Source of the DNA: Candidatus Bacteroides pullicola
Lineage (GTDB): Bacteria; Bacteroidota; Bacteroidia; Bacteroidales; Bacteroidaceae
Assembly: GCA_019115825.1 (NCBI GenBank)
Contig: DXCV01000028.1
Span: forward strand, 1-38,067
Length of the DNA stretch: 38,067 nt
Direction of reading: 5' to 3'
A program made the translations under genes and the position numbers. Positions 8,001 to 15,318 of the stretch are shown piece by piece; the first letter of the stretch is position 1, and every line of letters starts with the position of its first letter. Below the pieces are notes generated by a model that was given only the letters and a program-made list of their open reading frames with translations, ran no database searches and was not told where the DNA came from.

Positions 8001-8216
8001 TAAATGATAATTTAGCGAACCCGTTGAAACTGTGGTAACTCATTTCTCCTCCTCCGGGGAGGAGGAGTACCCGGAGGGGGAGGTGGTAGTGAAACCGCTT
8101 GCTTTGAAATTATTAGCAGTGTATGTCTGTCGCTACCACCCCGGCCGTTGGCCACCCCTCCTCCCCGGAGGAGGGGAATTAAGTTACCGCAGACGTCTTA
8201 TCTAAATTATTATTTA
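8001..8216 (+). repeat. 216-bp element with terminal inverted repeats, copy A
   Basis: The ends are TAAATGATAATTTA (8001-8014) and its near reverse complement (8203-8216). Inside each end follow GGTAACT and a palindromic CCTCCTCCGGGGAGGAGG. The core holds AGGTGGTAG and, 43 bp later, CTACCACC. The reverse complement of copy B (12551-12767) matches it along its whole length. It has no reading frame and resembles a MITE or REP-type element. The rest of the 308 bp spacer 7962-8269 holds the 29-bp shared flank (7972-8000) and a simple TTAACCATTAA-type tract (8233-8270). Confidence 0.85.
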
Positions 8217-8269
8217 ATATTGTACTCCAACTTATTAACCATTAACCATTAATCATTAACCATTAATCA

Positions 8270-9058
8270 TCATTTCATCCCCCTCGCCTTGTAGATGCGC
8301 TCCTTGGCGTTGTTGATTTCCTGGAATTTCTCCTCGGCGGCCTTCTTCACGTCTTCGCCCAAGGTGACCACGCGGTCGGGGAGGTGCTTCAGGGCGAGGC
8401 GGCGGTAGGCGGCGCGCACTTCCTGGTCGGTGGCTTCGGGCGTGATTTCCAGCACCTTGTAGGCTTCTTCCAGCGAGTCGCCGCCCAGGTTGAGCATGGA
8501 TTCGGCTTCGCGTGCGGAGAGGCCCATGCTGGCGGCCACTTCGCGCAGGGCGTCCACCTCCTCGGGGCTGACGTGGCCGTCGCTCCGGGCGATTTCGGCC
8601 AGGAAGTTGAGCAGTTGCAGGCGTTCCTCATAGCTGAGGTTGGCGGCTATCTGCGCCCCGCATTCGTGGATGGTGCGGCGGAAGGCGCCGGGGTTTTGCG
8701 CGTCCATGCGCTTGCGCTCCTCGAAGAGGTTGAGCAGGATTTGTTGCCCCTCGCCGACGGCTTGCTCGCCGAAGTTGCGGCGGAGGAACTGGCGCACGTA
8801 CTCCATCTCGCTGTGCATGATGCGCCCGTCCGCGCGGATGATGTATGACGCCATGACCAGCATCGCGAAGAGAAAACTGTTGCGGTGTCCCGCCGCCTCT
8901 CCCGGCTGTCCGTAGGGGATGTCCCCGTTGCCGCTGGCGGCCGATGCGGATGCCGCCGTGTTGTCTATCAAGGCTCCCAGGGCGAATCCCGCCAGCGCGC
9001 CCAGCGGTCCTCCGGTCATGAATCCCAGGATGCCTCCTATCCATTTGCCTGCTCCCAT
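8270..9058 (-). CDS. TerB-domain protein with C-terminal J-like domain (DjlA-like)
   Basis: A 262-residue protein. Residues 1-40 are Gly/Ala-rich and hydrophobic (WIGGILGFMTGGPLGALAGFALGALID), like the membrane-inserting segment of DjlA. A TerB-like helical domain with acidic DGRIMHSEMEYV and DGHVSPEEV loops follows, and the C-terminal 65 residues form a J-domain (YKVLEITPEATDQEVRAAYRRLALKH...). The J-domain HPD motif reads LPD, because the CAC codon expected is CTC. J-domain proteins stimulate DnaK ATPase through HPD, so this copy may not do so. The gene is alone between repeat-bearing spacers and has its own -7 element. Confidence 0.88.
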   Translation of the reverse strand: MGAGKWIGGILGFMTGGPLGALAGFALGALIDNTAASASAASGNGDIPYGQPGEAAGHRNSFLFAMLVMASYIIRADGRIMHSEMEYVRQFLRRNFGEQAVGEGQQILLNLFEERKRMDAQNPGAFRRTIHECGAQIAANLSYEERLQLLNFLAEIARSDGHVSPEEVDALREVAASMGLSAREAESMLNLGGDSLEEAYKVLEITPEATDQEVRAAYRRLALKHLPDRVVTLGEDVKKAAEEKFQEINNAKERIYKARGMK

Positions 9059-9122
9059 AGTGTGTCGATGTCTCTTTTTACTTTTTATGGTTTCTTAGTC
9101 GTATGATTTATGGATTGCACCG

Positions 9123-9130
9123 CAAAGATA
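9123..9130 (-). promoter_or_regulatory. -7 promoter element of the TerB/J-domain gene
   Basis: TATCTTTG on the minus strand, 65 bp before the start. A TTTG at 9153-9156 is 22 bp further up, slightly wider than usual. Confidence 0.5.
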
Positions 9131-9220
9131 ATACTTTTTTTTCAAATATCGGCAAAAACGGGGGATGTGGCGGCTTGTTTTTACTCGCTAAAGAGTTAAA
9201 AAACGTAAACGCCTCATCGC

Positions 9221-9402
9221 ATGACAAATGACAATTATGACAAATGACAATTAGTGAAATCGAAAATCGGGATGAAGCCCTATAATAGAAGTATATTATA
9301 TATTATATATAATATATAATATAATATATAAATGCTATAAAATCAGCAACTGAAAACCCGTTTTTGGTAATTGTCATTTGTCATAATTGTCATAATTGTC
9401 AT
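9221..9402. repeat. Inverted clusters of ATGACAAATGACAATT units
   Basis: Two tandem 16-bp copies lie at 9221-9252. The reverse complement, with a related 9-bp unit repeated, lies at 9369-9402. The arms of about 32 bp are nearly identical and enclose 116 bp with a TA-only tract. The design resembles the heptamer cluster at 5292-5391. Confidence 0.82.
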
Positions 9403-9523
9403 AGCCGCCGGAATATTGTCTTCGTGTTTGCTTGTTTTTGCAACGCAACAGGCTGGTTTCCAGCCTTAAAATCGTCTTTTGGCGCAAAACTCCGCACAAA
9501 CGCCCGTTTATCGCCCGGGAAAA

Positions 9524-9555
9524 TTTGGTTATTCCTCGCGGAATCCTTATCTTTG
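9524..9555 (+). promoter_or_regulatory. Promoter of the exbB operon
   Basis: TTTG (9524-9527) and TATCTTTG (9548-9555) with a 20 bp spacer match the Bacteroidetes consensus. The leader to the exbB start would be about 80 bases. Confidence 0.65.
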
Positions 9556-9641
9556 CGAAACAGAATGAAGGCAAATGTTCGGCGGAGACGCTCCCACCGC
9601 GCGCACGAGGCCTTCCCCTTAGTGAACCCAAAGGATTGCGT

Positions 9642-10364
9642 ATGAAGAGATGGATTGCATATACGGCCGCCGTCGGTGCGGCATTGTTTCTGGTCGTGTT
9701 GCCGGTGGCGGCGCAAGATGCTCCCGGTTTCCACCAGGTGTTGAAGGAGAAGTTCATCGAAGGTTCGGCCTTCTTCATGAGTTGGATAGCTGCCGCGTTT
9801 GTCATCGGCTTGGCCTTCTGCATTGAGCGCATCATCTACCTGAACCTGGCCGAAATCAACACGAAGCGGTTCACCGCCTCGGTGGAGCGGGCCTTGGACG
9901 AGGGCGACGTGGATGCGGCCAAGGACATCGCCCGGCGCACCCGCGGCCCGGTGGCCTCCATCTACTACCAGGGCCTGATGCACATCGGGCAGGGTGTGGA
10001 TGTGGTGGAGAAGTCCGTGGTGGCCTACGGCGGCGTGCAGGCGGGCTACCTGGAGAAGGGCTGCTCGTGGATTACGCTGTTCATCGCCATGGCACCCTCG
10101 CTGGGCTTCCTGGGCACGGTCATCGGCATGGTGCTGTCGTTCGACAAAATCCAGCAGGTGGGCGACATATCGCCCGCGGTGGTGGCCGGCGGCATGAAGG
10201 TGGCCCTCATCACTACCATCTTCGGCCTGATTGTGGCGCTGGTGCTCCAGTTGTTCTACAACTACGTGCTGTCCAAGATAGAGTCCCTGACGCAGGAGAT
10301 GGAAGACGCGTCCGTCACACTGCTGGACATGGTCATCAAGTATGATTTGAAGTACGGGCGATGA
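9642..10364 (+). CDS. exbB: MotA/TolQ/ExbB proton channel family protein
   Basis: A 240-residue inner-membrane protein. A signal-like N-terminus (IAYTAAVGAALFLVVLPVAAQ) precedes one membrane helix (SWIAAAFVIGLAFCIERIIYL), a long cytoplasmic domain, and two C-terminal helices with FIAMAPSLGFLGTVIGMVLSF and VAGGMKVALITTIFGLIVALVL, the ExbB/TolQ signature. With ExbD it forms a proton-driven motor for TonB-dependent uptake. The start at 9642 is preceded by AAAGGAT, a usable ribosome site, and the longer open frame upstream covers the promoter. The stop overlaps the next start as ATGA. Confidence 0.92.
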   Translation: MKRWIAYTAAVGAALFLVVLPVAAQDAPGFHQVLKEKFIEGSAFFMSWIAAAFVIGLAFCIERIIYLNLAEINTKRFTASVERALDEGDVDAAKDIARRTRGPVASIYYQGLMHIGQGVDVVEKSVVAYGGVQAGYLEKGCSWITLFIAMAPSLGFLGTVIGMVLSFDKIQQVGDISPAVVAGGMKVALITTIFGLIVALVLQLFYNYVLSKIESLTQEMEDASVTLLDMVIKYDLKYGR

Positions 10365-10774
10365 AGGGGCGGATGAAGATTCAGCGTGTGTCGGCCGCCG
10401 TGCTCTACGTTCTGCTGGGCGTGACGGCAGTGGTGGTGGCCCGTGTCGACGCCCTGCTGGTGTGGATGTACATCCTGCTGGGAGGCATCCTGCTGCTCAC
10501 GCTGGCCATGATGGCCTGCAAGTTTGCCCTGACGTGGGCCGATTCGCCCCGCGCTGCCCTGCGCCCGTGGCTGGGAGCGGGATTGCTGGCCGTGGTGCTG
10601 CTGGTGTCCTGGCTCGTGGGGAGCGACGTCCCCCTGGACATCCCCGGCTACGACGGGACGGAGAACACCCCCTTCTGGCTGAAACTGGCGGACATGTTCC
10701 TCTATGCGATGTATGCGTTGCTGGGCTTGGCCGTGGTGCTGATTGTGGCGTTTGCGGTGTGGAAATGGAAATGA
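10361..10774 (+). CDS. Membrane protein of ExbBD operon, unknown function
   Basis: A 137-residue protein with four predicted membrane helices, roughly at residues 9-27, 33-52, 67-86 and 113-134. It is sandwiched between exbB and the exbD genes, starting inside the exbB stop (ATGA). Such a gene is common at this place in Bacteroidales, which suggests a role in the channel complex, but I know of no demonstrated function. A second start at 10373 (MKIQRV) is possible. Downstream, 135 bp of repeats separate it from exbD. Confidence 0.82.
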   Translation: MKGRMKIQRVSAAVLYVLLGVTAVVVARVDALLVWMYILLGGILLLTLAMMACKFALTWADSPRAALRPWLGAGLLAVVLLVSWLVGSDVPLDIPGYDGTENTPFWLKLADMFLYAMYALLGLAVVLIVAFAVWKWK

Positions 10775-10788
10775 GTTCTTGAGTTCTT

Positions 10789-10906
10789 GAGTTCTTAAGT
10801 TGGGCAAGACTACAATAGGCGAACTCATAACCTCATAACCTCAAAACCTCATAACCTCAAAAACTCATAACCTCAAAAACTCATAACCTCATAAACTTAA
10901 GAACTC
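10789..10906. repeat. Nine-copy octamer array inside a 13-bp inverted repeat
   Basis: Nine consecutive 8-bp units of the form CATAACCT / CAAAACCT / CAAAAACT fill 10826-10897 with no phase slip. They are enclosed by GAGTTCTTAAGTT (10789-10801) and its exact reverse complement (10894-10906), which ends 3 bp before the exbD start. GAGTTCTT is itself repeated three times at 10773-10796. Confidence 0.9.
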
Positions 10907-10909
10907 AAA

Positions 10910-11500
10910 ATGATACCCAGACGACCCCGGCGCGGCGTGCCCGAAATCAATGCCAGTTCGACGGCGGACATCGCCTTCCTGCTCCTGATATTTTTCCTGC
11001 TGACCACGTCCATGGACACGGACAAGGGCCTGCTGCGCCGCCTGCCTCCTGCTGCCGTGGAGAGCGAGGCAGAGCCGCTGAAGCTGAAGGAACGCAACGT
11101 GCTGGTGGTCAGCCTCGACGCGCAGGACAGGCTGGAGTGTGCAGGCGAACCGGTGACGCTGGACGAGCTGCACGACCGTGCCAGGCGCTTCATTGCCAAC
11201 CCGTCGGACGACCCCGGCTTGCCGGAGAAGGTGATGACCGAGGTGCCCTACCTGGGCGTCGTGCCGGTGACGGAACACCACGTCATCTTCCTGCAATGCC
11301 ACCGGGAGGCGACATACAAGGCTTATGTCGCCGTGCAAAACGAGCTGGTGGCGGCGTATGCCGAACTGCGCGACGAGCTCTCCCGCCGGAAGTGGCAATG
11401 CCCCTACGCCGCCCTCGGCGACGGGCAGAAGCAGGCCGTCCGCATGGTCTTCCCGCAAAAGATTGCTGAAACCGAACTGAAAGGAAAGGAGGAGAAGTAG
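10910..11500 (+). CDS. exbD: ExbD/TolR family biopolymer transport protein (first copy)
   Basis: A 196-residue protein with the ExbD layout: short basic cytoplasmic N-terminus (MIPRRPRRGVPEINASST), one membrane helix (ADIAFLLLIFFLLTTSM) containing the conserved Asp that carries protons, and a periplasmic domain. The periplasmic part is longer than in E. coli ExbD (141 residues) and contains three Cys. It follows the octamer repeat array directly; no Shine-Dalgarno sequence is visible, so translation may depend on the repeat-containing leader. The second exbD starts 5 bp after its stop. Confidence 0.9.
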   Translation: MIPRRPRRGVPEINASSTADIAFLLLIFFLLTTSMDTDKGLLRRLPPAAVESEAEPLKLKERNVLVVSLDAQDRLECAGEPVTLDELHDRARRFIANPSDDPGLPEKVMTEVPYLGVVPVTEHHVIFLQCHREATYKAYVAVQNELVAAYAELRDELSRRKWQCPYAALGDGQKQAVRMVFPQKIAETELKGKEEK

Positions 11501-11505
11501 GAGAT

Positions 11506-11958
11506 ATGGGACGATTCAACCGCACGGGCAGGCGCACGATGCCGACGCTGAACACCTCGTCGCTGCCCGACCTGATTTTCACGCTGCTGTTTTTCTTCAT
11601 GATTGTGACCACCATGCGCGAGGTGAAGCTGAAGGTGGAGTTCACCCTGCCGCAGGCCACGCAGCTGGAGCGGCTGGAGAAGAAGTCGCTCGTCACCTTC
11701 ATCTACGTGGGCCGTCCCGCCTCGTCCCGCAGCGGCGAGTGGTGCATCCAGCTGAACGACGCCTTTGCCGACATCGGCGACATACGCGCCTACATCGAAG
11801 CCGAACGCGCCCGCCTCGCCCCGCAGGACCGCCCCCGGATGCAGGTGTCGCTCAAGGTGGACGAGGACGCCCCCATGGGTATCGTGGCGGACATCAAGGA
11901 GGAGTTGCGCAAGGCGGGCGCGCTGAATGTCAACTATTCGGCGGTGGAGCGGCAGTGA
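11506..11958 (+). CDS. exbD: ExbD/TolR family biopolymer transport protein (second copy)
   Basis: A 150-residue ExbD-like protein: basic N-terminus (MGRFNRTGRRTMPTLNTSS), membrane helix with the proton-carrying Asp (LPDLIFTLLFFFMIVTTM) and a compact periplasmic domain ending in the IKEELRKAGALNVNYS helix-strand typical of ExbD. An AGGAGA ribosome site lies just before the start, the clearest in this operon. Two unlike exbD genes after one exbB are usual in Bacteroidetes and may form mixed dimers; no tonB gene is in the window. It is convergent with the GNAT gene, with only 4 bp between the stops. Confidence 0.92.
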   Translation: MGRFNRTGRRTMPTLNTSSLPDLIFTLLFFFMIVTTMREVKLKVEFTLPQATQLERLEKKSLVTFIYVGRPASSRSGEWCIQLNDAFADIGDIRAYIEAERARLAPQDRPRMQVSLKVDEDAPMGIVADIKEELRKAGALNVNYSAVERQ

Positions 11959-11962
11959 GAGG

Positions 11963-12499
11963 TCATTGCACGCCGTAGACCTCGCGGTAGATGCAGTCGC
12001 GCACCTTCTCGAAGTCTTGTTCGGGGTCAATCCCGCCGTAAGCCATCAGGCGCATGGGCAGGTAGCCGTCGCCCGGCTTGTAGGGCGGCTGTTCGTAGGG
12101 CTTGTCCCACAGGCTGAAGCCTTGGCGCTGGTAGAATCCGATGCGCCGCCGGGCCATTTCCTCTTCGGGCATCTCCACCTCCAGGACGATGGGGCGGGGA
12201 TGGACCATCCGGCAGAGTTCCTCCAGCGCGCGTTTGCCGTAGCCGCCGTTGCGCCGGGCAGGGTCGATGGCGAAGTGCTCGCCGTAGCAGAACCCGCCGA
12301 AATCCCAGTACGTGAACAGCCCCACGGGCGTCTCGCCGTCGAAGATGATGTTGTTGTGGAAAGCCTCCCGGGTGTCCGTGTAGAGCCGCAGTTGCTCCAA
12401 GGCGCGGTATTCCTCGGGCGGGAATGAAGTCGTCAGCAGCTGCTCCATGAAGGCATACAGCTCCGTGTCAGTGGTGTGGATACGTTGTAATCTGAGCAT
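11963..12499 (-). CDS. GNAT family N-acetyltransferase
   Basis: A 178-residue protein with the GNAT fold: a strand with FDGETPVGLFTYWDFG, then FAIDPARRNGGYGKRALEEL, where R-x-x-G-x-G/A (RNGGYG) is the acetyl-CoA pyrophosphate loop, and a later strand PIVLEVEMPEEEMARRRIGFYQRQGF, the common C-terminal helix-strand. The acceptor substrate cannot be predicted. The region in front of its start (12522-12550) shares 27 of 29 bases with that in front of aroA, and a copy of the same inverted-repeat element follows. Confidence 0.87.
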   Translation of the reverse strand: MLRLQRIHTTDTELYAFMEQLLTTSFPPEEYRALEQLRLYTDTREAFHNNIIFDGETPVGLFTYWDFGGFCYGEHFAIDPARRNGGYGKRALEELCRMVHPRPIVLEVEMPEEEMARRRIGFYQRQGFSLWDKPYEQPPYKPGDGYLPMRLMAYGGIDPEQDFEKVRDCIYREVYGVQ

Positions 12500-12550
12500 G
12501 ATGTTTTAGTAGTTGGTAGTTAAGTAACTGTTCACATTTAGTTTATACTA

Positions 12551-12767
12551 TAAATAGGAATTTAGATGGAACGCAAATGGAAACTTATTTCCCCTCCTCC
12601 GGGGAGGAGGGGTGGCCAACGGCCGGGGTGGTAGCGGCTGATATACACTGCTAATGATTTTAGGATGAGCGGATTTCGCTACCACCTCCCCCTTCGGGTA
12701 CTCCTCCTCCCCGGAGGAGGAGAATCAAGTTACCAACGTTCCTATCAATCCGATAAATTATCATTTA
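12551..12767 (-). repeat. 217-bp element with terminal inverted repeats, copy B
   Basis: Reverse complement of copy A (8001-8216). Its right end, read backward, is TAAATGATAATTTA, identical to the left end of copy A. The palindromic CCTCCTCCGGGGAGGAGG boxes, AGGTGGTAG and GGCCGTTGGCCACC segments are all conserved; the differences are scattered substitutions. The remaining bases of the 320 bp spacer 12500-12819 hold the 29-bp shared flank and an AT-rich tail with no gene. Confidence 0.85.
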
Positions 12768-12819
12768 ATTTTATATATCTACTGATTAATAATTAATCCG
12801 CGTAATCCGCGCCTACAAG

Positions 12820-14100
12820 TTATTCCGTATAAAATTCAATCAGCCTCCTGAGCGCGCGTTGGCACACCGGGCAGAAGGCGGGATAGTCGTTCGTGCGCAT
12901 CCGGCAGTTGTACGAGCCGCGGTACAAGCCTTTGAAGGAGTAGGCGGCGCCTTCGTACAGGCCGATTTTGTGCGTGTTGAAGTCCTTGGTAGGTGTAGGC
13001 ACGGGTGTGCCTTCGGGAATCATGTCCTGCCACTTCGAGGCGAAATCCACGCGCGTGGTGACGTTCGGCTCCCACGGCTCCACGTCGGTGGGGTAGGTGT
13101 CGCTCATGATGTCCTCCTCGTAGAAATACTCGTCCGCCAGCCCGCCGAAACTGTGTCCGAACTCATGCACCACGACGGGGCGGAAGCTCTCGTGGTGGGC
13201 GGTGGTCAGCGTGTAGGAGTTGTAGATGCCTCCGCCTCCGTATTCGTCCGTGTTGGCCAGGACGATGATGTGCTCGTAGTCGATGCCCGCCAGTGCATCG
13301 TGCATGGCTTTGAGGCGCGAGGTGGTCAGGTAGCGGTCGGAGTAGAAGGTGCTGAAGTGCGAGTGGAAAGCCGTGCTCCGCCACTGCTCCAGGCGCGGGA
13401 TGCTCACCCCGCTGTCCTCCGACGGGCTGGCCACGGCCACGATGTTGAACCTCCCCTTCATCGAGCGGAACGGTTCGTGGCCGAAGAGGCTTTCGCAAGC
13501 CGCCTGCGCGTCGCGGTAGAAGGTCCTCATCTTTTTCTTCGTGTATCCCTCCGCCAGGATGGCCACGTCTATGCAGCGGTCGGCCGGTCCGCTTTTCAGC
13601 AGGTATTTGTGGGGCGTGATGTGGCTCAGTCCTTTCCGTTGTATCAGGATGTCCTGCGGGTCGATGCGGTGCTGCAAGGTGGCCTGCACCGCTTGGTGCG
13701 GGTCGCGCAGGGTGATTTCCACCAGCACCGGCTGTTTGGGCCAGGGCAGCAGGAAGGAGTTTTCAAATCCCCGGGTCGTGGTGCGCGCCTCGTCCGTGCT
13801 CAGCCATTCCTGGAAGAGCGAGGAGAACGACGTGCGGTAGATGACGGTGCTGTCCCGGGCATCGCGCATCGTGATTTGCCCGTTTCCTGCCAGGGGGAGT
13901 TCTGCCAGGTGATGCCGCCTTCCCGCCCAGCGGGGTAGCGAGGAAAGCCCGTCCACGCAGATGGCCTGGTGGCTGGCATCGCCCGTGAAGAGATAGTCTA
14001 CGCGCAGGGTCTGGTCAGCAAAATACGTGTCGAATGTCTGAGCATTCACTCCCGCGCAGAGCAGCAGGAGCATGAGTAGCAGGTTTTTTCTCCTTTTCAT
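12820..14100 (-). CDS. Secreted M64 family metallopeptidase (IgA peptidase type)
   Basis: A 426-residue protein with a signal peptide (residues 1-20, cut after CAGVNA) and no lipobox. An N-terminal beta domain (about 25-150) precedes the catalytic domain, where HEFGHSFGGLADEY at residues 312-325 gives the zinc ligands (two His plus a downstream acidic residue) and the catalytic Glu. The C-terminus has a CRMRTN...CPVC cluster of three Cys. This matches peptidase family M64, named for the Clostridium ramosum IgA protease; Bacteroides members are exported but their targets are mostly unknown. The start at 14100 gives the signal peptide; the frame extends upstream over the promoter. Confidence 0.93.
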   Translation of the reverse strand: MKRRKNLLLMLLLLCAGVNAQTFDTYFADQTLRVDYLFTGDASHQAICVDGLSSLPRWAGRRHHLAELPLAGNGQITMRDARDSTVIYRTSFSSLFQEWLSTDEARTTTRGFENSFLLPWPKQPVLVEITLRDPHQAVQATLQHRIDPQDILIQRKGLSHITPHKYLLKSGPADRCIDVAILAEGYTKKKMRTFYRDAQAACESLFGHEPFRSMKGRFNIVAVASPSEDSGVSIPRLEQWRSTAFHSHFSTFYSDRYLTTSRLKAMHDALAGIDYEHIIVLANTDEYGGGGIYNSYTLTTAHHESFRPVVVHEFGHSFGGLADEYFYEEDIMSDTYPTDVEPWEPNVTTRVDFASKWQDMIPEGTPVPTPTKDFNTHKIGLYEGAAYSFKGLYRGSYNCRMRTNDYPAFCPVCQRALRRLIEFYTE

Positions 14101-14124
14101 AATGGGTGTCTGTATATAGGGATG

Positions 14125-14132
14125 CAAAGATA
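14125..14132 (-). promoter_or_regulatory. -7 promoter element of the M64 peptidase gene
   Basis: TATCTTTG on the minus strand, 25 bp before the chosen start, which supports that start over the longer frame beginning at 14148. Confidence 0.55.
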
Positions 14133-14205
14133 CGTTTTTGTCTTTCATTTATTCTTTTTTTAGGGAAAAAAGTAACAGATTGTAGGCAAATTGGGGGAAA
14201 ATAGC

Positions 14206-14213
14206 TAACTTTG
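14206..14213 (+). promoter_or_regulatory. -7 promoter element of the Lrp-type regulator gene
   Basis: TAACTTTG, 62 bp before the start; the -33 region is only a weak ATTG. Confidence 0.5.
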
Positions 14214-14274
14214 CATCTGCTTTTGAGGCAATCAATGCAATATATTCATTTTAATATAAATACGTGAAACGACA

Positions 14275-14784
14275 ATGGGACATCATCAATTGGATAGTTT
14301 GGACGAACAAATCTTGCGGCTGATAGCCGACAATGCGCGCATTCCTTTCCTTGAGGTGGCGCGGGCGTGCGGTGTGTCGGGCGCGGCCATCCACCAGCGC
14401 ATCCAGAAGTTGACCAACCTGGGCGTGTTGAAAGGCTCTGAGTTCATCATCGACCCGGAGAAGGTGGGGTATGAGACGTGCGCCTACATCGGCATTTACC
14501 TGAAGGATCCGGCTTCGTTCGATGCCGTGACCAAGGCATTGGAGGCCATCCCGGAAATAGTGGAGTGCCACTTCACCACGGGCAAGTATGATATGTTCAT
14601 CAAACTCTATGCGCGCAACAACCACCACCTGCTCAGCATCATCCACGACAAGCTCCAACCCCTGGGATTGGCACGGACGGAGACGCTCATCTCTTTCCAT
14701 GAAGCCATCAAGCGGCAGATGCCGATATTGCCGATGGATGAGGAAGAAGAGGAGGATGACTACGGGGAGGGCGGACAGGATTAA
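14275..14784 (+). CDS. Lrp/AsnC family transcriptional regulator
   Basis: A 169-residue protein with the classical layout: N-terminal winged helix-turn-helix (LDSLDEQILRLIADNARIPFLEVARACGVSGAAIHQRIQKL), then an AsnC/RAM ligand-binding domain (TCAYIGIYLKD...VECHFTTGKYDMFIKL). It ends in an acidic tail, DEEEEEDDYGEGGQD, after residue 153. Lrp-type proteins bind amino acids and form octamers that bend DNA; the targets of this one are unknown. Its stop codon overlaps the stop of the opposite-strand folA gene by 4 bp. Confidence 0.93.
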   Translation: MGHHQLDSLDEQILRLIADNARIPFLEVARACGVSGAAIHQRIQKLTNLGVLKGSEFIIDPEKVGYETCAYIGIYLKDPASFDAVTKALEAIPEIVECHFTTGKYDMFIKLYARNNHHLLSIIHDKLQPLGLARTETLISFHEAIKRQMPILPMDEEEEEDDYGEGGQD

Positions 14785-15272
14785 CGCCGCACGTAATCCA
14801 CAAACGCGTAAGGGCAGGGATGCTTCTCGTCGGCAGGACGGGCGTCTCTGCTTTTTTCGTGCCACGCTGCCGGGTCGATGGGGGGAAACCAGGCGTCTGC
14901 TGCCGGAGCTTCGGCGTCTATCTCCGTCAGGCAAAGTTCGTCGGCCAAGGGAAGTGCTTGGCGGTAGAGGCTCTCCCCGCCGATGATGTAGACGTGTTCG
15001 TCCGCCCCGCAGGAGGCGAGGGCTTCTTCCAGCGAATGGAATACCTCCGCGCCGGGGAGTGAGAGGCTGGCCGAAGAAGAGAGCACCACGTTCCTCCGGT
15101 TGGGCAACGCGCCTTTCGGCAGGGATTCAAACGTCTTGCGCCCCATCAGGATGGTGTGTCCCGTGGTCAGTGCTTTGAAGCGCTTCAGGTCGTTGGGAAG
15201 CCAGAAGAGCAATTTATTTTGATAGCCGATGGCGCGGCAGCGGTCGATGGCGGCAATGAGGGATAATCGCAT
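14781..15272 (-). CDS. folA: Dihydrofolate reductase
   Basis: FolA reduces dihydrofolate to tetrahydrofolate with NADPH. The 163-residue protein starts with SLIAAIDRCRAIGYQNKLLFWLPNDLKRFKALT, containing the substrate-binding Asp region (here LPNDL), then GHTILMGRKTFESLPKGALPNRRNVVLS and the NADPH loop VYIIGGESLYRQAL. It follows thyA with a 46 bp gap; the pairing makes sense since thymidylate synthase produces the dihydrofolate that this enzyme recycles. The start at 15272 is the conserved M-x-SLIAA; the frame runs 12 codons further into the spacer. Confidence 0.93.
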   Translation of the reverse strand: MRLSLIAAIDRCRAIGYQNKLLFWLPNDLKRFKALTTGHTILMGRKTFESLPKGALPNRRNVVLSSSASLSLPGAEVFHSLEEALASCGADEHVYIIGGESLYRQALPLADELCLTEIDAEAPAADAWFPPIDPAAWHEKSRDARPADEKHPCPYAFVDYVRR

Positions 15273-15318
15273 AGATCTTTTACGTGTTACAGTTGTGACA
15301 GATGACAATTCGTGGAAA

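Larger units (their letters stand above)
9059..9641. other. 583-bp AT-rich spacer without genes
   Basis: It separates the divergent TerB/J-domain gene and the exbB gene. It holds the two promoters, an inverted pair of 16-bp repeat clusters and, between them, a TA-rich palindromic tract at about 9291-9330. No convincing coding sequence is present. Confidence 0.75.
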
